Shown here: positions 1 to 8,378 of the stretch, piece by piece | Layout of the letters: every line of letters begins with the position of its first letter | How positions within the stretch are numbered: the first letter of the stretch is position 1 | From: Terriglobia bacterium | GTDB lineage: Bacteria > Acidobacteriota > Terriglobia > Acidiferrales > UBA7541 | Reading direction: 5' to 3' | Assembly: GCA_020073375.1 (NCBI GenBank) | Contig: JAIQFG010000017.1 | Location: forward strand, 1 to 57,952 | Length of the DNA stretch: 57,952 nucleotides | The notes under the pieces: model-generated | What the model saw: the letters and a program-made list of their open reading frames with translations, nothing else | What the model was told of the DNA's origin: nothing | The model's database searches: none | Program-made: the position numbers and the translations under genes

Positions 1-168
1 GCGATCGCCTTGATCGCCATGTTCGCCGGCACGCAATTGATATGGGGAGGCGCGCATTCGCTGGTTGCGAGCCGGACTCCTGCGTCCGCGCCTGCGTCGC
101 TGCGAACCGTGGAAGCCAGCCCCCAGGTGCTGCCGCAAACCGGGGACGTTGTGGGATCGAGCCGCTGA
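1..168 (+). CDS. 3' end of an unidentified protein
   Basis: Frame 1 is open from the first base of the window to a TGA at 166-168, giving 55 residues. The first part is hydrophobic (AIALIAMFAGTQLIWGGAHS) and could be a membrane segment or the end of a signal-anchor. The rest is a Ser/Ala/Pro/Val-rich polar tail. The true start lies outside the window and no family is recognisable. The hydrophobic block followed by a low-complexity tail would fit a small or C-terminally anchored membrane protein, but an accidental open frame cannot be excluded. Confidence 0.4.
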   Translation, partial: AIALIAMFAGTQLIWGGAHSLVASRTPASAPASLRTVEASPQVLPQTGDVVGSSR

Positions 169-683
169 GTCGCTCTCTTGATCCATGGGTCGCCAGGGGC
201 TAAGGAGTCTGTGTGAGAACTGCACTTTCGCGCCGCCAGCGGCTAAAGCCGCATTGATTTTGCTTCCTTTATGTCGTGGCTGAACCCACGACCCACAAAG
301 AATTCTGACTTTTCACGCAGACTCTAGAGCCCATCTTTTTCGAGCCCTTGAATGTCGCGGTTGAAGCCGCGGCCCACAAAGATTAATTATGAGAAGACTT
401 CTAGCCAACGCATGCAGTGGGCGGCCTTCGCGCTCAACCCCTTCGACGCTTCCATCCTCTGTTCGTAACTGACTCCGCTTGTTTTCTTAAACGCTACTCC
501 CCCCGATTACAGCCGGAAAGCTCGATATATGAATGGTTTGGTATGCGCGGGGGTAACAGAATCAGGCCACTCAGGGCATACCACCGACCTTGCGGGGCTA
601 AAGCCGAGGGTCATCGCGCCGATACGCCATACGAAGGCATTCTGGATTCCATCTACCCAGCGCCGCGATGAGGGGGACGTTTC
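169..683. other. Intergenic region with dyad repeats
   Basis: About 515 bases without a credible gene. Short open frames here overlap each other on both strands, lack ribosome-binding sites and resemble no protein family. The region holds two copies of a 30-nt repeat with a conserved 5-bp stem (271-300 and 352-381). It also has a GCGGCTAAAGCCGC dyad near 239-252 and a related GGGGCTAAAGCC sequence near 594-605. The promoter of the porin operon should lie in its right half, but no convincing -35/-10 pair was found. Confidence 0.6.
271..381. repeat. Two 30-nt repeats with covarying hairpin stem
   Basis: The copies at 271-300 and 352-381 match at 25 of 30 positions and both end in CCCACAAAG. 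Each folds into a 5-bp stem around a TGAA-containing loop: CGTGG/CCACG in the first copy, CGCGG/CCGCG in the second. The T:A pair of the first copy is replaced by C:G in the second. This compensatory change suggests that the folded form is what is conserved. They look like REP-type intergenic elements related to the longer GGCTGAAGCC dyads later in the window. Confidence 0.6.
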
Positions 684-1952
684 ATGCCAAAGATTTCTGT
701 GAGTCTCGCCACGCAACTCAGTCTTGCCGCCGGTTTGGCTTTGTGCCTGGTGTGTGGAACCGCCGCTCATGGGCAGGATTCATCGGCCGGCCAGGACGAC
801 ACCAACAAGCAGTTGCTGGAGCGTGTACGGGAACTGGAAGCAAAAGTAAAACAGCTCGAAGAGCATCAGGCGACGGCCTCTGCCACCCCACCACCCGCGC
901 CTGCGCCGGCACCCGCTCCGGCAGCGGAGCCGGTTGCCGTCGTTGAGCAGCCCCAGGTGAACGCCGTCGCCGACCGGCTGAAGCTCCTTCTTTTCGGGGA
1001 CGCGGGCTATCAGACCGGCCATTTCTTCGGCCCCACCAGCACATTTGAGTTCGGTGAATTCGATATCTTTGCAACCGCCAGGCTGACAGACAAGTTTTCG
1101 GCGATTGGAGAGATCTTGTATACCGCAGGCTCTGATAACGCAGTGAAATTGGACATCGAAAGGCTCTTGCTTAAATACCGGCAAAACGACTATTTCACCG
1201 CTTCGGTAGGCAGGATTCATACGGCGATCGGGTACTACAACACCACCTTTAACCGCGGAGATTTTTTTCAAACCGCCGCCGGGCGCCCCACCATGTTTGA
1301 ATTCGACGACCAGGGAGGTTTCCTGCCCCTGCAGGATCTGGGAATCGTGATCAATGGCCAGATCCCTTCCGGCAAGCTGGGGCTGAATTACGTGTTTGAA
1401 GTGACCAACGGGCGTGCCTTTGGCGCGTTTGCGGAGCCGGCGCAGAATGGAAGCGATTTGAACAACAGCAAGGCCGTAAATTTCGGATTGTCCGCGAAGC
1501 CGGAAATGCTTCCCGGCTTCACCGTGGGATTCAGTTACCGCCACGATTACCTGAGCGATGCGCTGAACCTGCATGTTTCCGAATCCATTCCGGTGGTGTA
1601 CGCGGTATTCACGAACCCCACCTACGAGTGGCTGAACGAGGCCATGTACGTGACCCACAAGCTTCCGGGCGGCGCCTCATTTCACACTCCCGGGTTCTAC
1701 TCCCAGTTTTCCAGGCGCTTCGGCCATTTCCGGCCCTATTTCCGCTATGACTATGTGAATGCTTCGGTTGACGATCCCATCTATGGGAATCCGGACGAGA
1801 TCGATTCGGTCGGCCGGATCAACGGGCCCGCGGTGGGATTGCGCTGGGATTTCAGCCGATACACTGCCTTGAAATTCCAATACCAGCACGAGGGTATACG
1901 CGGGGAAAAGTCCACCAACGGCGGAACCGCGCAGTTTGACTTCACCTTCTAA
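684..1952 (+). CDS. Outer-membrane beta-barrel porin-like protein
   Basis: A 422-residue protein starting at an ATG behind a purine-rich GAGGGGG site. Residues 1-30 are a signal peptide. Residues about 40-62 form a short heptad coiled coil (LLERVRELEAKVKQLEEH). Residues 69-82 are a Pro/Ala linker. The rest has the alternating aromatic/polar strands of an outer-membrane barrel and ends in Phe, as usual for such proteins. The trimerising coiled coil plus barrel resembles phosphate- or carbohydrate-selective porins. It is the first gene of an apparent operon with a PstS-like lipoprotein (11-nt gap) and a chemoreceptor, so it may admit the ligand those proteins detect. Substrate unknown. Confidence 0.75.
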   Translation: MPKISVSLATQLSLAAGLALCLVCGTAAHGQDSSAGQDDTNKQLLERVRELEAKVKQLEEHQATASATPPPAPAPAPAPAAEPVAVVEQPQVNAVADRLKLLLFGDAGYQTGHFFGPTSTFEFGEFDIFATARLTDKFSAIGEILYTAGSDNAVKLDIERLLLKYRQNDYFTASVGRIHTAIGYYNTTFNRGDFFQTAAGRPTMFEFDDQGGFLPLQDLGIVINGQIPSGKLGLNYVFEVTNGRAFGAFAEPAQNGSDLNNSKAVNFGLSAKPEMLPGFTVGFSYRHDYLSDALNLHVSESIPVVYAVFTNPTYEWLNEAMYVTHKLPGGASFHTPGFYSQFSRRFGHFRPYFRYDYVNASVDDPIYGNPDEIDSVGRINGPAVGLRWDFSRYTALKFQYQHEGIRGEKSTNGGTAQFDFTF

Positions 1953-1963
1953 GGAGAATCCCT

Positions 1964-2419
1964 TTGATGAAACGCGCCCCTGCATTTTTCCTGGCTGTTG
2001 TTCTCCTTGCCTCATGCGGCACCATGCTGCTTCGCGAAATCGCCGCGGCCGGCGAAGAGGTGGACGTCATCGTCAACAAGGCCAACACCGTGGACGACCT
2101 GCCGCTTGGCGATGCGAAAAAAGTTTTCATGGGAGACAAGAGCACCTGGCCCAGCGGCAAACGGGTGACCATTCTGATGCTTGCGCCGGGCTTGCCGGAA
2201 CGCGCCGCCGTGCTTCGCCAAATCTACAAAATGTCCGAAGACGATTACGGACAATACTTCACGCAGGCGGCGTTCGCCGGGAAAGTGGCTGCCCCTCCCA
2301 AGGACGTGGGCTCCGCCGCGCAGATGAAGCAGGCCGTGGCCGCCAACCCGGGGGCGATCGGATACGTGAAGAAAGAAGACGTTGACGACACCGTGAAAGT
2401 GGTTCTGAAGCTGCAATAA
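1964..2419 (+). CDS. Small PstS-like phosphate-binding-domain lipoprotein
   Basis: A 151-residue exported protein with an AAGGAG ribosome-binding site overlapping the porin stop. The N-terminus has a lipobox-like LLASC with Cys at position 18, so it may be a lipoprotein. The mature part has features of truncated PstS-like substrate-binding proteins: an opening VDVIVNKAN strand, the [17 protein letters not shown] segment, and a [10 protein letters not shown] motif near the end. At this length it can hold only one lobe of a periplasmic binding fold, so ligand capture as in full PstS is unlikely. Its place between a porin and a chemoreceptor suggests a periplasmic sensing accessory. No transporter genes are adjacent. 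Confidence 0.7.
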   Translation: MMKRAPAFFLAVVLLASCGTMLLREIAAAGEEVDVIVNKANTVDDLPLGDAKKVFMGDKSTWPSGKRVTILMLAPGLPERAAVLRQIYKMSEDDYGQYFTQAAFAGKVAAPPKDVGSAAQMKQAVAANPGAIGYVKKEDVDDTVKVVLKLQ

Positions 2420-2448
2420 AGCAGCTGATGGCGAGGGAGCGAAAGCGC

Positions 2449-4017
2449 ATGACTATTACGATTCGCCAAAAATTGTACGGGCTCGGGCTGCTCGGGCTGC
2501 TTTTTTCCGCGGCCATCGGCCTCACCGGATGGAACGGCATCCGCCAGGTGGGCCGCGGGGTTCAGGACGTCGGCGACACGTCCTCGGCAATCCGCAACCA
2601 CCTGGAAGCGAGCATGTTTCTAGACCAGACGCGCGCGGACGTATCTAAAATATTCACTTCCACCGGTGAAGCGCAGGACACCGCAAGTTCGGAATTCGAG
2701 GACCACGGGAAATTGTTGCGCGACCGTCTGGGCGTAGCCGTTTCGTTCACGCATAGCGCGGAACTGTTGGCGACGCTTAATAAGGAAAAGGCGCTCACGG
2801 AAGATTTTCTCGGCCAGGCGTCCAAGATTGCGAGCCTTCGAAAAACTCCCAGCGCCGCCATGGCTATGCTGGGCGGGTTTCTGCAGCACTATCAGGACCT
2901 GCGCAACCAGATGGACGCCTCCAATGACAAGCTGCAGGCCGAAACCAAACGCTCGGAAGTGGACGCGGCGGGGGTGGTTAGCCAATCGGAAAGCGCGATT
3001 GTGGTGATGTGCCTGGTATGCTCGGTATTGCTTCTGGTGATCGCATTTCAAACCGCCCGCGGCATCAATCAGCGCCTGGCGATCATCACCGGATGGTTGA
3101 AGGAACTGGCTGCTGGAGACTTGACCCTGCAGGCGGAAGATTCGCGCCAGGATGAACTGGGCGAAATCGCGCACTGGTTTCGCGACTCGCTGGAGAAACT
3201 TCGGGCCGCGATCGGGCGGGTCGCCGCCAGCGCGAACAGCGTAACGTCCGCCACCGAGCAGATGGGCGTGGTGAGCCAGCGCATGAGCACCACCGCCGAG
3301 CAAACCACAACGCAAGCCAACATGGTCAGCGCGGCGACCGAAAAAGTCAGCCGGAACCTGCAAACCGTCTCCGCCGCAACCGAGCAAATGAGCGCCAGCC
3401 TTCGAGAGATCGGCACAAATGTCGGAAAAGCAGCCACGGTAGCGCAGGAGGCCGTGGGCGTCGCAAGCATTACCAATCAGATGATGACCAAGCTCGGCGA
3501 TTCCAGCGCCGAAATCGGCAAGGTCATTAAAGTCATTACGTCGATCGCCCAGCAGACCAATCTGCTGGCGCTCAACGCGACCATCGAAGCCGCGCGGGCC
3601 GGGGAGGCGGGGAAAGGATTCGCCGTCGTGGCCAACGAAGTGAAGGAACTGGCCAAGCAAACGGCGCGCGCCACCGAAGACATCCGGACAAAAATCGAGG
3701 CTATCCAGTCGGACACGAAAGGCTCGGCGGAGGCCATCTCCAGCATCAGCCAAATCATCAATCAAGTGAACGATTTCTCCAGCGCCATCTCCAACTCGGT
3801 GGACGAGCAAACCTCGACCACCGGCTCCATTGCCCAGAACATTTCCGAGGGCGCCAAAGTCTCGACGGAAATCGCGCAAAACATCTCCGGCGTGGCGCAA
3901 GCGGCGCAGAGCACTTCCACCGGCGCGCATGAGCTGAACGTGGCCACGAAGCAACTCGAACGGCTTTCCTCCGAGCTTCTATCCCTCGTGGGGCAGTTCA
4001 AATACGCGATGAACTAA
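2449..4017 (+). CDS. Methyl-accepting chemotaxis protein
   Basis: A 522-residue chemoreceptor. ATG 2449 is preferred to ATG 2428 because GAGGGAG lies 9 nt upstream and the protein then starts directly with a basic stretch and TM1 (about residues 9-26). A roughly 155-residue periplasmic helical-bundle sensor follows, then TM2, a HAMP domain and the cytoplasmic signalling coiled coil. The hairpin tip carries the family signature ([20 protein letters not shown], then [20 protein letters not shown]). There is no C-terminal CheR-tethering pentapeptide. No cheA or cheW is in the window, so it must signal to a remote array. Co-transcription with the porin and PstS-like protein is likely. Confidence 0.93.
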   Translation: MTITIRQKLYGLGLLGLLFSAAIGLTGWNGIRQVGRGVQDVGDTSSAIRNHLEASMFLDQTRADVSKIFTSTGEAQDTASSEFEDHGKLLRDRLGVAVSFTHSAELLATLNKEKALTEDFLGQASKIASLRKTPSAAMAMLGGFLQHYQDLRNQMDASNDKLQAETKRSEVDAAGVVSQSESAIVVMCLVCSVLLLVIAFQTARGINQRLAIITGWLKELAAGDLTLQAEDSRQDELGEIAHWFRDSLEKLRAAIGRVAASANSVTSATEQMGVVSQRMSTTAEQTTTQANMVSAATEKVSRNLQTVSAATEQMSASLREIGTNVGKAATVAQEAVGVASITNQMMTKLGDSSAEIGKVIKVITSIAQQTNLLALNATIEAARAGEAGKGFAVVANEVKELAKQTARATEDIRTKIEAIQSDTKGSAEAISSISQIINQVNDFSSAISNSVDEQTSTTGSIAQNISEGAKVSTEIAQNISGVAQAAQSTSTGAHELNVATKQLERLSSELLSLVGQFKYAMN

Positions 4018-4167
4018 GCCGTTTTTCGGTGGGAATTGAAATCAACCACAACTACAACATCTGAACTTCTTTTGTGCCGGCCAGGAAAGAAAAATTAGCA
4101 GATGAGGCGCGCAGTTAGCATTCCCTAAGGCGCAATTGCGTGGGTGGATCCAAACGCGCGACCCGGC

Positions 4168-4791
4168 CTACCGGTTAAACGGCGCGACCAGCGAGGCGTG
4201 CCCCGCGATGTGTCCGTCCATGGCCTTCATCAGGTCGGCGCGCGTGGCTTTATCCGGCAACTCCATCATCTGGTCCAGCGCGAACAGTTCGAAGGCGTAG
4301 TGGTGTGCGACCGGGACGTCCTGCGGGGGGCACGGCGGGCGGTAACCGAAGTTCCCGCCTTGTCCGGCGAAGCCGTTGGTTTGGTGGCTGCCGTCGGGCA
4401 GATCGCTGCTGGCGGGAGAGACGCCCTGGGGGAGGGCGCTGGCGATGGCGGGCATGTTCCAGACCAACCAGTGGAGGATGTCGTCGACGCCTTTGCGCGG
4501 GCGGGGCTCCATGTCATGCACGATCAGCGCGAAGCTCATCGTGCCTCTGGGCGGCTGCACCCATTGCAGAGCGGGCGAGACGGCATCGTTTCCCGCGGCG
4601 CAGGTGAATTTGGCGGGGAGCTGCTTGCCATCGGCGATATCCGTGCTCATCAGCCGCATGGGCGGGGGAGCCTGACGTTGGGCCGCGGGAGCGCCGCCAG
4701 CGGGCATGGGCGCATTCTGCGGTGCGGCCGCAAGACTTGACGCAGCCAGGACGAATAGCGCGCTCGACAGCCAATAGGTGCCATATCGCAT
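4168..4791 (-). CDS. YbhB/YbcL family PEBP-like secreted protein
   Basis: A 207-residue protein with a signal peptide (cleavage near residue 23) and a phosphatidylethanolamine-binding-protein fold. Visible motifs are the SPALQW segment, the FALIVHDME strand, the GVDDILHWLVWNMP block and the GYRPPCPP...HHYAFELFALD block typical of bacterial YbhB/YbcL (Raf-kinase-inhibitor-like) proteins. The role of these proteins in bacteria is unclear, and the anion-binding pocket is the only well-supported feature. It converges on the chemoreceptor with about 150 bases between and lies downstream of the FG-GAP-like gene on the same strand (19 nt). Confidence 0.88.
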   Translation of the reverse strand: MRYGTYWLSSALFVLAASSLAAAPQNAPMPAGGAPAAQRQAPPPMRLMSTDIADGKQLPAKFTCAAGNDAVSPALQWVQPPRGTMSFALIVHDMEPRPRKGVDDILHWLVWNMPAIASALPQGVSPASSDLPDGSHQTNGFAGQGGNFGYRPPCPPQDVPVAHHYAFELFALDQMMELPDKATRADLMKAMDGHIAGHASLVAPFNR

Positions 4792-4810
4792 TTGCGAGTG
4801 CCTCCCTGCC

Positions 4811-6385
4811 TCAGTAATACACGTATGCAGCGCCCGATTCCTGGGCCGGCTTGGCGGTCTTCGGGGGATTGATGCCGATTCCGCCGCCGCTATCCTTGAA
4901 AGCGCCTACGACCAATTCCTTGCCGTCGCCGCTCAGGGCCAACGAAATTCCGAACTCGGCCGCAGACCTCGGAATGGGTGCTTTGACGTAGGAAACGGGC
5001 GCCCAGGCGGCGCCGGTGCGGGCGTAGACGTAGACCGCGCCGGAATCTTCAGCCGTGGAATCTTCCTGGTTGCCGTTAAGGGCGGAGGAGCCGCTGTCCT
5101 CGAGATGGGCGCCAACGGCCAGGGTGTTACCGTCGCGGCTGAGTGTGAGGGCCCAGGCGAACTGGTCGTTGAGGCGCGTGTTGGTGGCCTTGATGAAGGC
5201 CTGCTGGGACCAGGCATTGCCGTTGTGAACGAAGACGTAGGCCGCGCCGGTGGAAACGTCCGAGGTGGCATCGTTGGAGCCCTCGGTAGGCGGCTGGATT
5301 CCGCGGAGCAGGCTGTCTTCGTCGAATGCGCCGGCGACGACCGTGTTGCCGTCTTCGCTGATGGCCATGGAGCACCCGAGGGAATCGCCTTGCTCGGCGT
5401 TGATCGAGGTAAGTCGATTCTGCTGCATCCAGGTAGTGCCATTGCGCGTGAAGATGTAGGCCGCGCCCCTGCCGCGATCTTCGTCATAGGCGCCTGCCGC
5501 AAGCGTGTTGCCGTTGCCGCTGAGCGCGACGGAATATCCGAACAGGCCTCCGCGGACGGTGGTGTTCCAGGGCTTGACGTAGGCCTGCTGCGACCACGTG
5601 CTGCCATTGCGAGCGTAGACATAGACCGCGCCGGAACCGTCGGCCGAATTGTCGGCTTGATTGCCGTTGATGCCCATGGCCGCGCTGCTTTCGCCGATGG
5701 CGCCCGTGGCCAGGGTGTTGCCGTCGCCACTCAGGGCGATGGAATAGCCGAACTGGTCGCCCACCGCTTTTTCGCCCGTGTTGGAAGCTTTCACGTAGGC
5801 TTGCTGCGCCCATTTGTCGCCGGTTCGCGTAAAGACGTAGACCGCGCCGGCGCCCGGCATGGACGCATCTTTTTGATCGCCGTCCACTCCCGCGGCCGAG
5901 CTGGCTTCTCCGGCTGCGCCGACGGCGAGCGTGTTTCCGTCGTTGCTCAGGGCCAGGGAGGAGCCGAACTGGTCCTTCGTTTTTGAGTTGGAGGACTTCA
6001 CATAGGCTTGCTGCACCCAGCCGGTGGTATTGCGGACGAAAACATAAACCGCCCCGGCGCCGATCGCGGAGACATCGGACTGATTGCCATTGATGCCTTT
6101 GGCGGCGCTGTTTTCCTGGGTCGAGGCGACGGCCATGGTGTTGCCGTCGGCGCTGATGGCCACTGCCGATCCGAATTGGTCGTCTTTTTTCGCGTTGGAG
6201 GCTTTGATCGTCGCGATCGACATCGGATGCCAGGCATTGGCCGAAGGCTTGAGCGGGGTCCCGCGGGGAACCGCGGCGGGCTGCGGAGTGGCCGCCTGGC
6301 TGTGGGCCGGAATCGAGCACACAGTCAGCCCGAAAAGGGTCAAGATGAACGCGCTAGCCGCCACTATTTTCCTGCCCAAAATCAT
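4811..6385 (-). CDS. Secreted seven-repeat FG-GAP-like beta-propeller protein
   Basis: A 524-residue exported protein. ATG 6385 has CGGAGG five bases upstream and starts a clean signal peptide ending near HSQA. The mature part contains seven copies of a roughly 65-75 residue unit with the core DQFGxSxALSxDGNTLAVGA followed by a GAVYVxxRxGxxWxQQAYVK strand. Individual cores are DQFGSAVAIS, DQFGSSLALS, DQFGYSIALS, GLFGYSVALS, DSLGCSMAIS, DQFAWALTLS and AEFGISLALS. Seven units match one closed propeller of FG-GAP/integrin-alpha type. It is probably a surface or periplasmic binding protein; its ligand cannot be read from sequence. Confidence 0.85.
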   Translation of the reverse strand: MILGRKIVAASAFILTLFGLTVCSIPAHSQAATPQPAAVPRGTPLKPSANAWHPMSIATIKASNAKKDDQFGSAVAISADGNTMAVASTQENSAAKGINGNQSDVSAIGAGAVYVFVRNTTGWVQQAYVKSSNSKTKDQFGSSLALSNDGNTLAVGAAGEASSAAGVDGDQKDASMPGAGAVYVFTRTGDKWAQQAYVKASNTGEKAVGDQFGYSIALSGDGNTLATGAIGESSAAMGINGNQADNSADGSGAVYVYARNGSTWSQQAYVKPWNTTVRGGLFGYSVALSGNGNTLAAGAYDEDRGRGAAYIFTRNGTTWMQQNRLTSINAEQGDSLGCSMAISEDGNTVVAGAFDEDSLLRGIQPPTEGSNDATSDVSTGAAYVFVHNGNAWSQQAFIKATNTRLNDQFAWALTLSRDGNTLAVGAHLEDSGSSALNGNQEDSTAEDSGAVYVYARTGAAWAPVSYVKAPIPRSAAEFGISLALSGDGKELVVGAFKDSGGGIGINPPKTAKPAQESGAAYVYY

Positions 6386-6511
6386 TCCGGCCTCCGATGA
6401 GAGCAATGGAAATTTGCGGCCAAGAGTGGACCAGCTGCCGGTAAAGGTGGCAGGAACGTGGCCGTTTGCAGCCGTGCTTTCGCGCGGGACCCCGTGGTTC
6501 TCAAAAGCCGC

Positions 6512-6964
6512 TTATTGGCCAGTCTCGCTCTTGAAGCTGTTGTGGATGACCTTGCCGCTGTCGGTAAGTGTAATCTTGCTCTCGTGCGAAAGATTCATGT
6601 CGTTGGAGCCGTTCTTATTGCGCGGCCCGATGATGGTGATTTTGTCGCCGGGCTTGAGCGAATCGCGGTCCCAGCCGTCAGCCCTGCGCAGGGCATTGGC
6701 GCCGGAAAGCTCGGCATGCCACCTTTGCGCCGCGCCGCTTTTGTCCTTCGATTCAAAGACAATCGCCGAATGAGGGTTCTCAAAATCGAATTCCAGCACC
6801 GTCCCTTGCACCGTGTAGGGATGTTCCTCGTCATAGCGGCCCGCAAATCCGTGGTGCGCGAGAGCCGGGAGTGCGAACACGAGCAGCCCGGCCGCGGGAA
6901 GCAAGAACCGGATGCGGGAATTACCTGAAGCCCGCCGGAACACGGTTAGAGATTTGAATTTCAT
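6512..6964 (-). CDS. DUF6152 family exported protein
   Basis: A 150-residue protein with a signal peptide (ALPALA) followed by the HHGFAG start of mature DUF6152 proteins. Other family features are the YTVQGTVLEFDFENPHSAIVFE strand pair and the LKPGDKITIIGPRNKNGS segment. The fold is a small beta-barrel and the function is unknown. A second, diverged member is at 43618-44007. AAGGG lies about 7 nt upstream of the ATG. The gene reads in the same direction as the FG-GAP-like gene but is separated from it by about 125 bases. Confidence 0.85.
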   Translation of the reverse strand: MKFKSLTVFRRASGNSRIRFLLPAAGLLVFALPALAHHGFAGRYDEEHPYTVQGTVLEFDFENPHSAIVFESKDKSGAAQRWHAELSGANALRRADGWDRDSLKPGDKITIIGPRNKNGSNDMNLSHESKITLTDSGKVIHNSFKSETGQ

Positions 6965-7183
6965 CGATGACCCTTTCCATTGCGGCGAAATTCCCGTCGC
7001 CGCTCGTGAATTCTCATTTCTTCAACACACAAGTCTCCGCCTACGGCCGGCGCGAATCGCAGTCCGGCTGCCCGCCGGGCTGAATTACGGGAACCTAGAT
7101 AATATTTTGACGCACATGCAACGAAAGAGGTTTCTGATTTTCGCGCCCGCTCCGTCGCGTACTACATTGCGGCCATTCGGCGA

Positions 7184-8200
7184 CTAACCCAGCTTTCCCA
7201 CGTGGCCTTCGAGCAGGCTCCAGGCCTGCGCGCCGACGGTGTCCTTCCACCGGGAATAATACGCCCCCAGCTTTCCGCGGAAAGAGGAAGTATCCGCTTC
7301 GTTGAAAATCATGCCTTGCCCGGCGAGCTTGGTGCGGAATTCGGCGTTGAGCGCGGCGTTATCGGCTCGCTGCAGGCGCACGTACTTCACTGCGTTGCGT
7401 TCGATCACCTGCTTCAGGTCCGCGGGCAATCGCGACCACAGTTTCATGCTGGCCAGCAGATTGAAACCGGACCAGCCGTGGCTGGTCATGCTGACGTATT
7501 TCTGGACTTCGTAGAGCTTCATGAATTCGGCGATGGCCAGGGGGTTGGTTTGCGCTTCGGCCGCGCCGCTCTTCAGCGTTTCGTAAAGCTTGTTGATGTT
7601 GGCGACGACAGGCGTGGCGCCCAGCGCCTTCCAGGCTTCCACGTAAATGGGTGCATCCGGCGTGCGGATTTTCAGGCCTTGCAAATCGTCCGCCGAACGG
7701 ATAGGCCGGGTGGAACAGGTAATCTGGTGCATGCCGTTGTCAAAGCAGCCGCGCGGCACGGCGTAGAGGCCCTTGGCCATCATCTCCTGGCGAAGATAAT
7801 CGCCCAGGTCGCCGTCGAGCGCGCTGAACACCTGTTCGGAGGAGTGGAACGCGAACAACAATCCCTGTACGTTGGAGGCCGGAACCAGATTTCCGATGGA
7901 GCCGCCGTTGAGGGTAAAGAAATCGAGTTCGCCGCTGACAACCATGTCGAGCGCGGCCGGATCGCCGCCCGGAATTTTATTATTTTCGGGAAAGGTCTGG
8001 ACGTCGACTCGGCCGCCGGTTTCTTGCTTTACCGCGGCCCACATTTCCTCCAGGCGCTTGTGCAGCGGGCTGTCCGCGGGCTGATTGTGGTATTGGCGCA
8101 ACGTGAAGTCGGCTGCCAAGGAGCGGCGAGTAATTAGCAGCAGGCCGCCGGCGGCCAGCGCGCCTTGCGTGAACGCTCTTCGTGAGATTTCTTGGGACAT
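7184..8200 (-). CDS. TRAP transporter solute-binding protein (DctP family)
   Basis: A 338-residue periplasmic binding protein with a twin-arginine signal (SRRAFTQGALAAGGLLL). Family features are the FTLRQYHNQPADSPLHKRLEEM start, the RTPDAPIYVEAWKALGATPV segment containing the conserved arginine that binds the substrate carboxylate, and the EAQTNPLAIAEFMKLYEVQKYVS segment. DctP proteins deliver organic acids to a DctQM membrane unit. No DctQ or DctM gene is present in the window, so the permease is encoded elsewhere or the protein acts in sensing. It neighbours the aromatic-catabolism region, which would suit an organic-acid ligand. Confidence 0.9.
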   Translation of the reverse strand: MSQEISRRAFTQGALAAGGLLLITRRSLAADFTLRQYHNQPADSPLHKRLEEMWAAVKQETGGRVDVQTFPENNKIPGGDPAALDMVVSGELDFFTLNGGSIGNLVPASNVQGLLFAFHSSEQVFSALDGDLGDYLRQEMMAKGLYAVPRGCFDNGMHQITCSTRPIRSADDLQGLKIRTPDAPIYVEAWKALGATPVVANINKLYETLKSGAAEAQTNPLAIAEFMKLYEVQKYVSMTSHGWSGFNLLASMKLWSRLPADLKQVIERNAVKYVRLQRADNAALNAEFRTKLAGQGMIFNEADTSSFRGKLGAYYSRWKDTVGAQAWSLLEGHVGKLG

Positions 8201-8304
8201 CGGGCTTTCCCCTGGAATTCAGCCTGCGCTTGTTACCATGCATCTTACAATGGAATCGCGCGCGGTTTGCGGCCGCCAGCAAAAATTCGGTCCGCGATTC
8301 GGTA

Positions 8305-8378
8305 CGACAGCCTTCAGCCTGCCGCAATTGACTTGCGTTACTTTATGCTAGACCGACAGGCTGAAGCCTGCCCTAATT
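8305..8378. repeat. GGCTGAAGCC double-dyad element, copy a
   Basis: Left arm at about 8306-8325 (GACAGCCTTCAGCCTGCC), right arm at about 8354-8372 (GACAGGCTGAAGCCTGCCC). The arms are inverted copies of each other, and each also folds on itself. This copy is imperfect in the left arm. It lies between the divergent or tandem ends of the LVIVD gene and the TRAP gene and overlaps the LVIVD stop codon region (8377). Confidence 0.65.

Noticed and set aside
417..770. Small open frames before the porin gene
   Set aside because: They overlap on both strands, lack ribosome-binding sites and show no family resemblance; the DNA contains dyad repeats instead.
2620..3954. 444-residue frame antisense to the chemoreceptor
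   Set aside because: No motifs, and it mirrors the conserved MCP signalling domain.
7184..8200. A complete TRAP transporter locus
   Set aside because: Only the DctP binding protein is present; no DctQ or DctM frame was found within the window.
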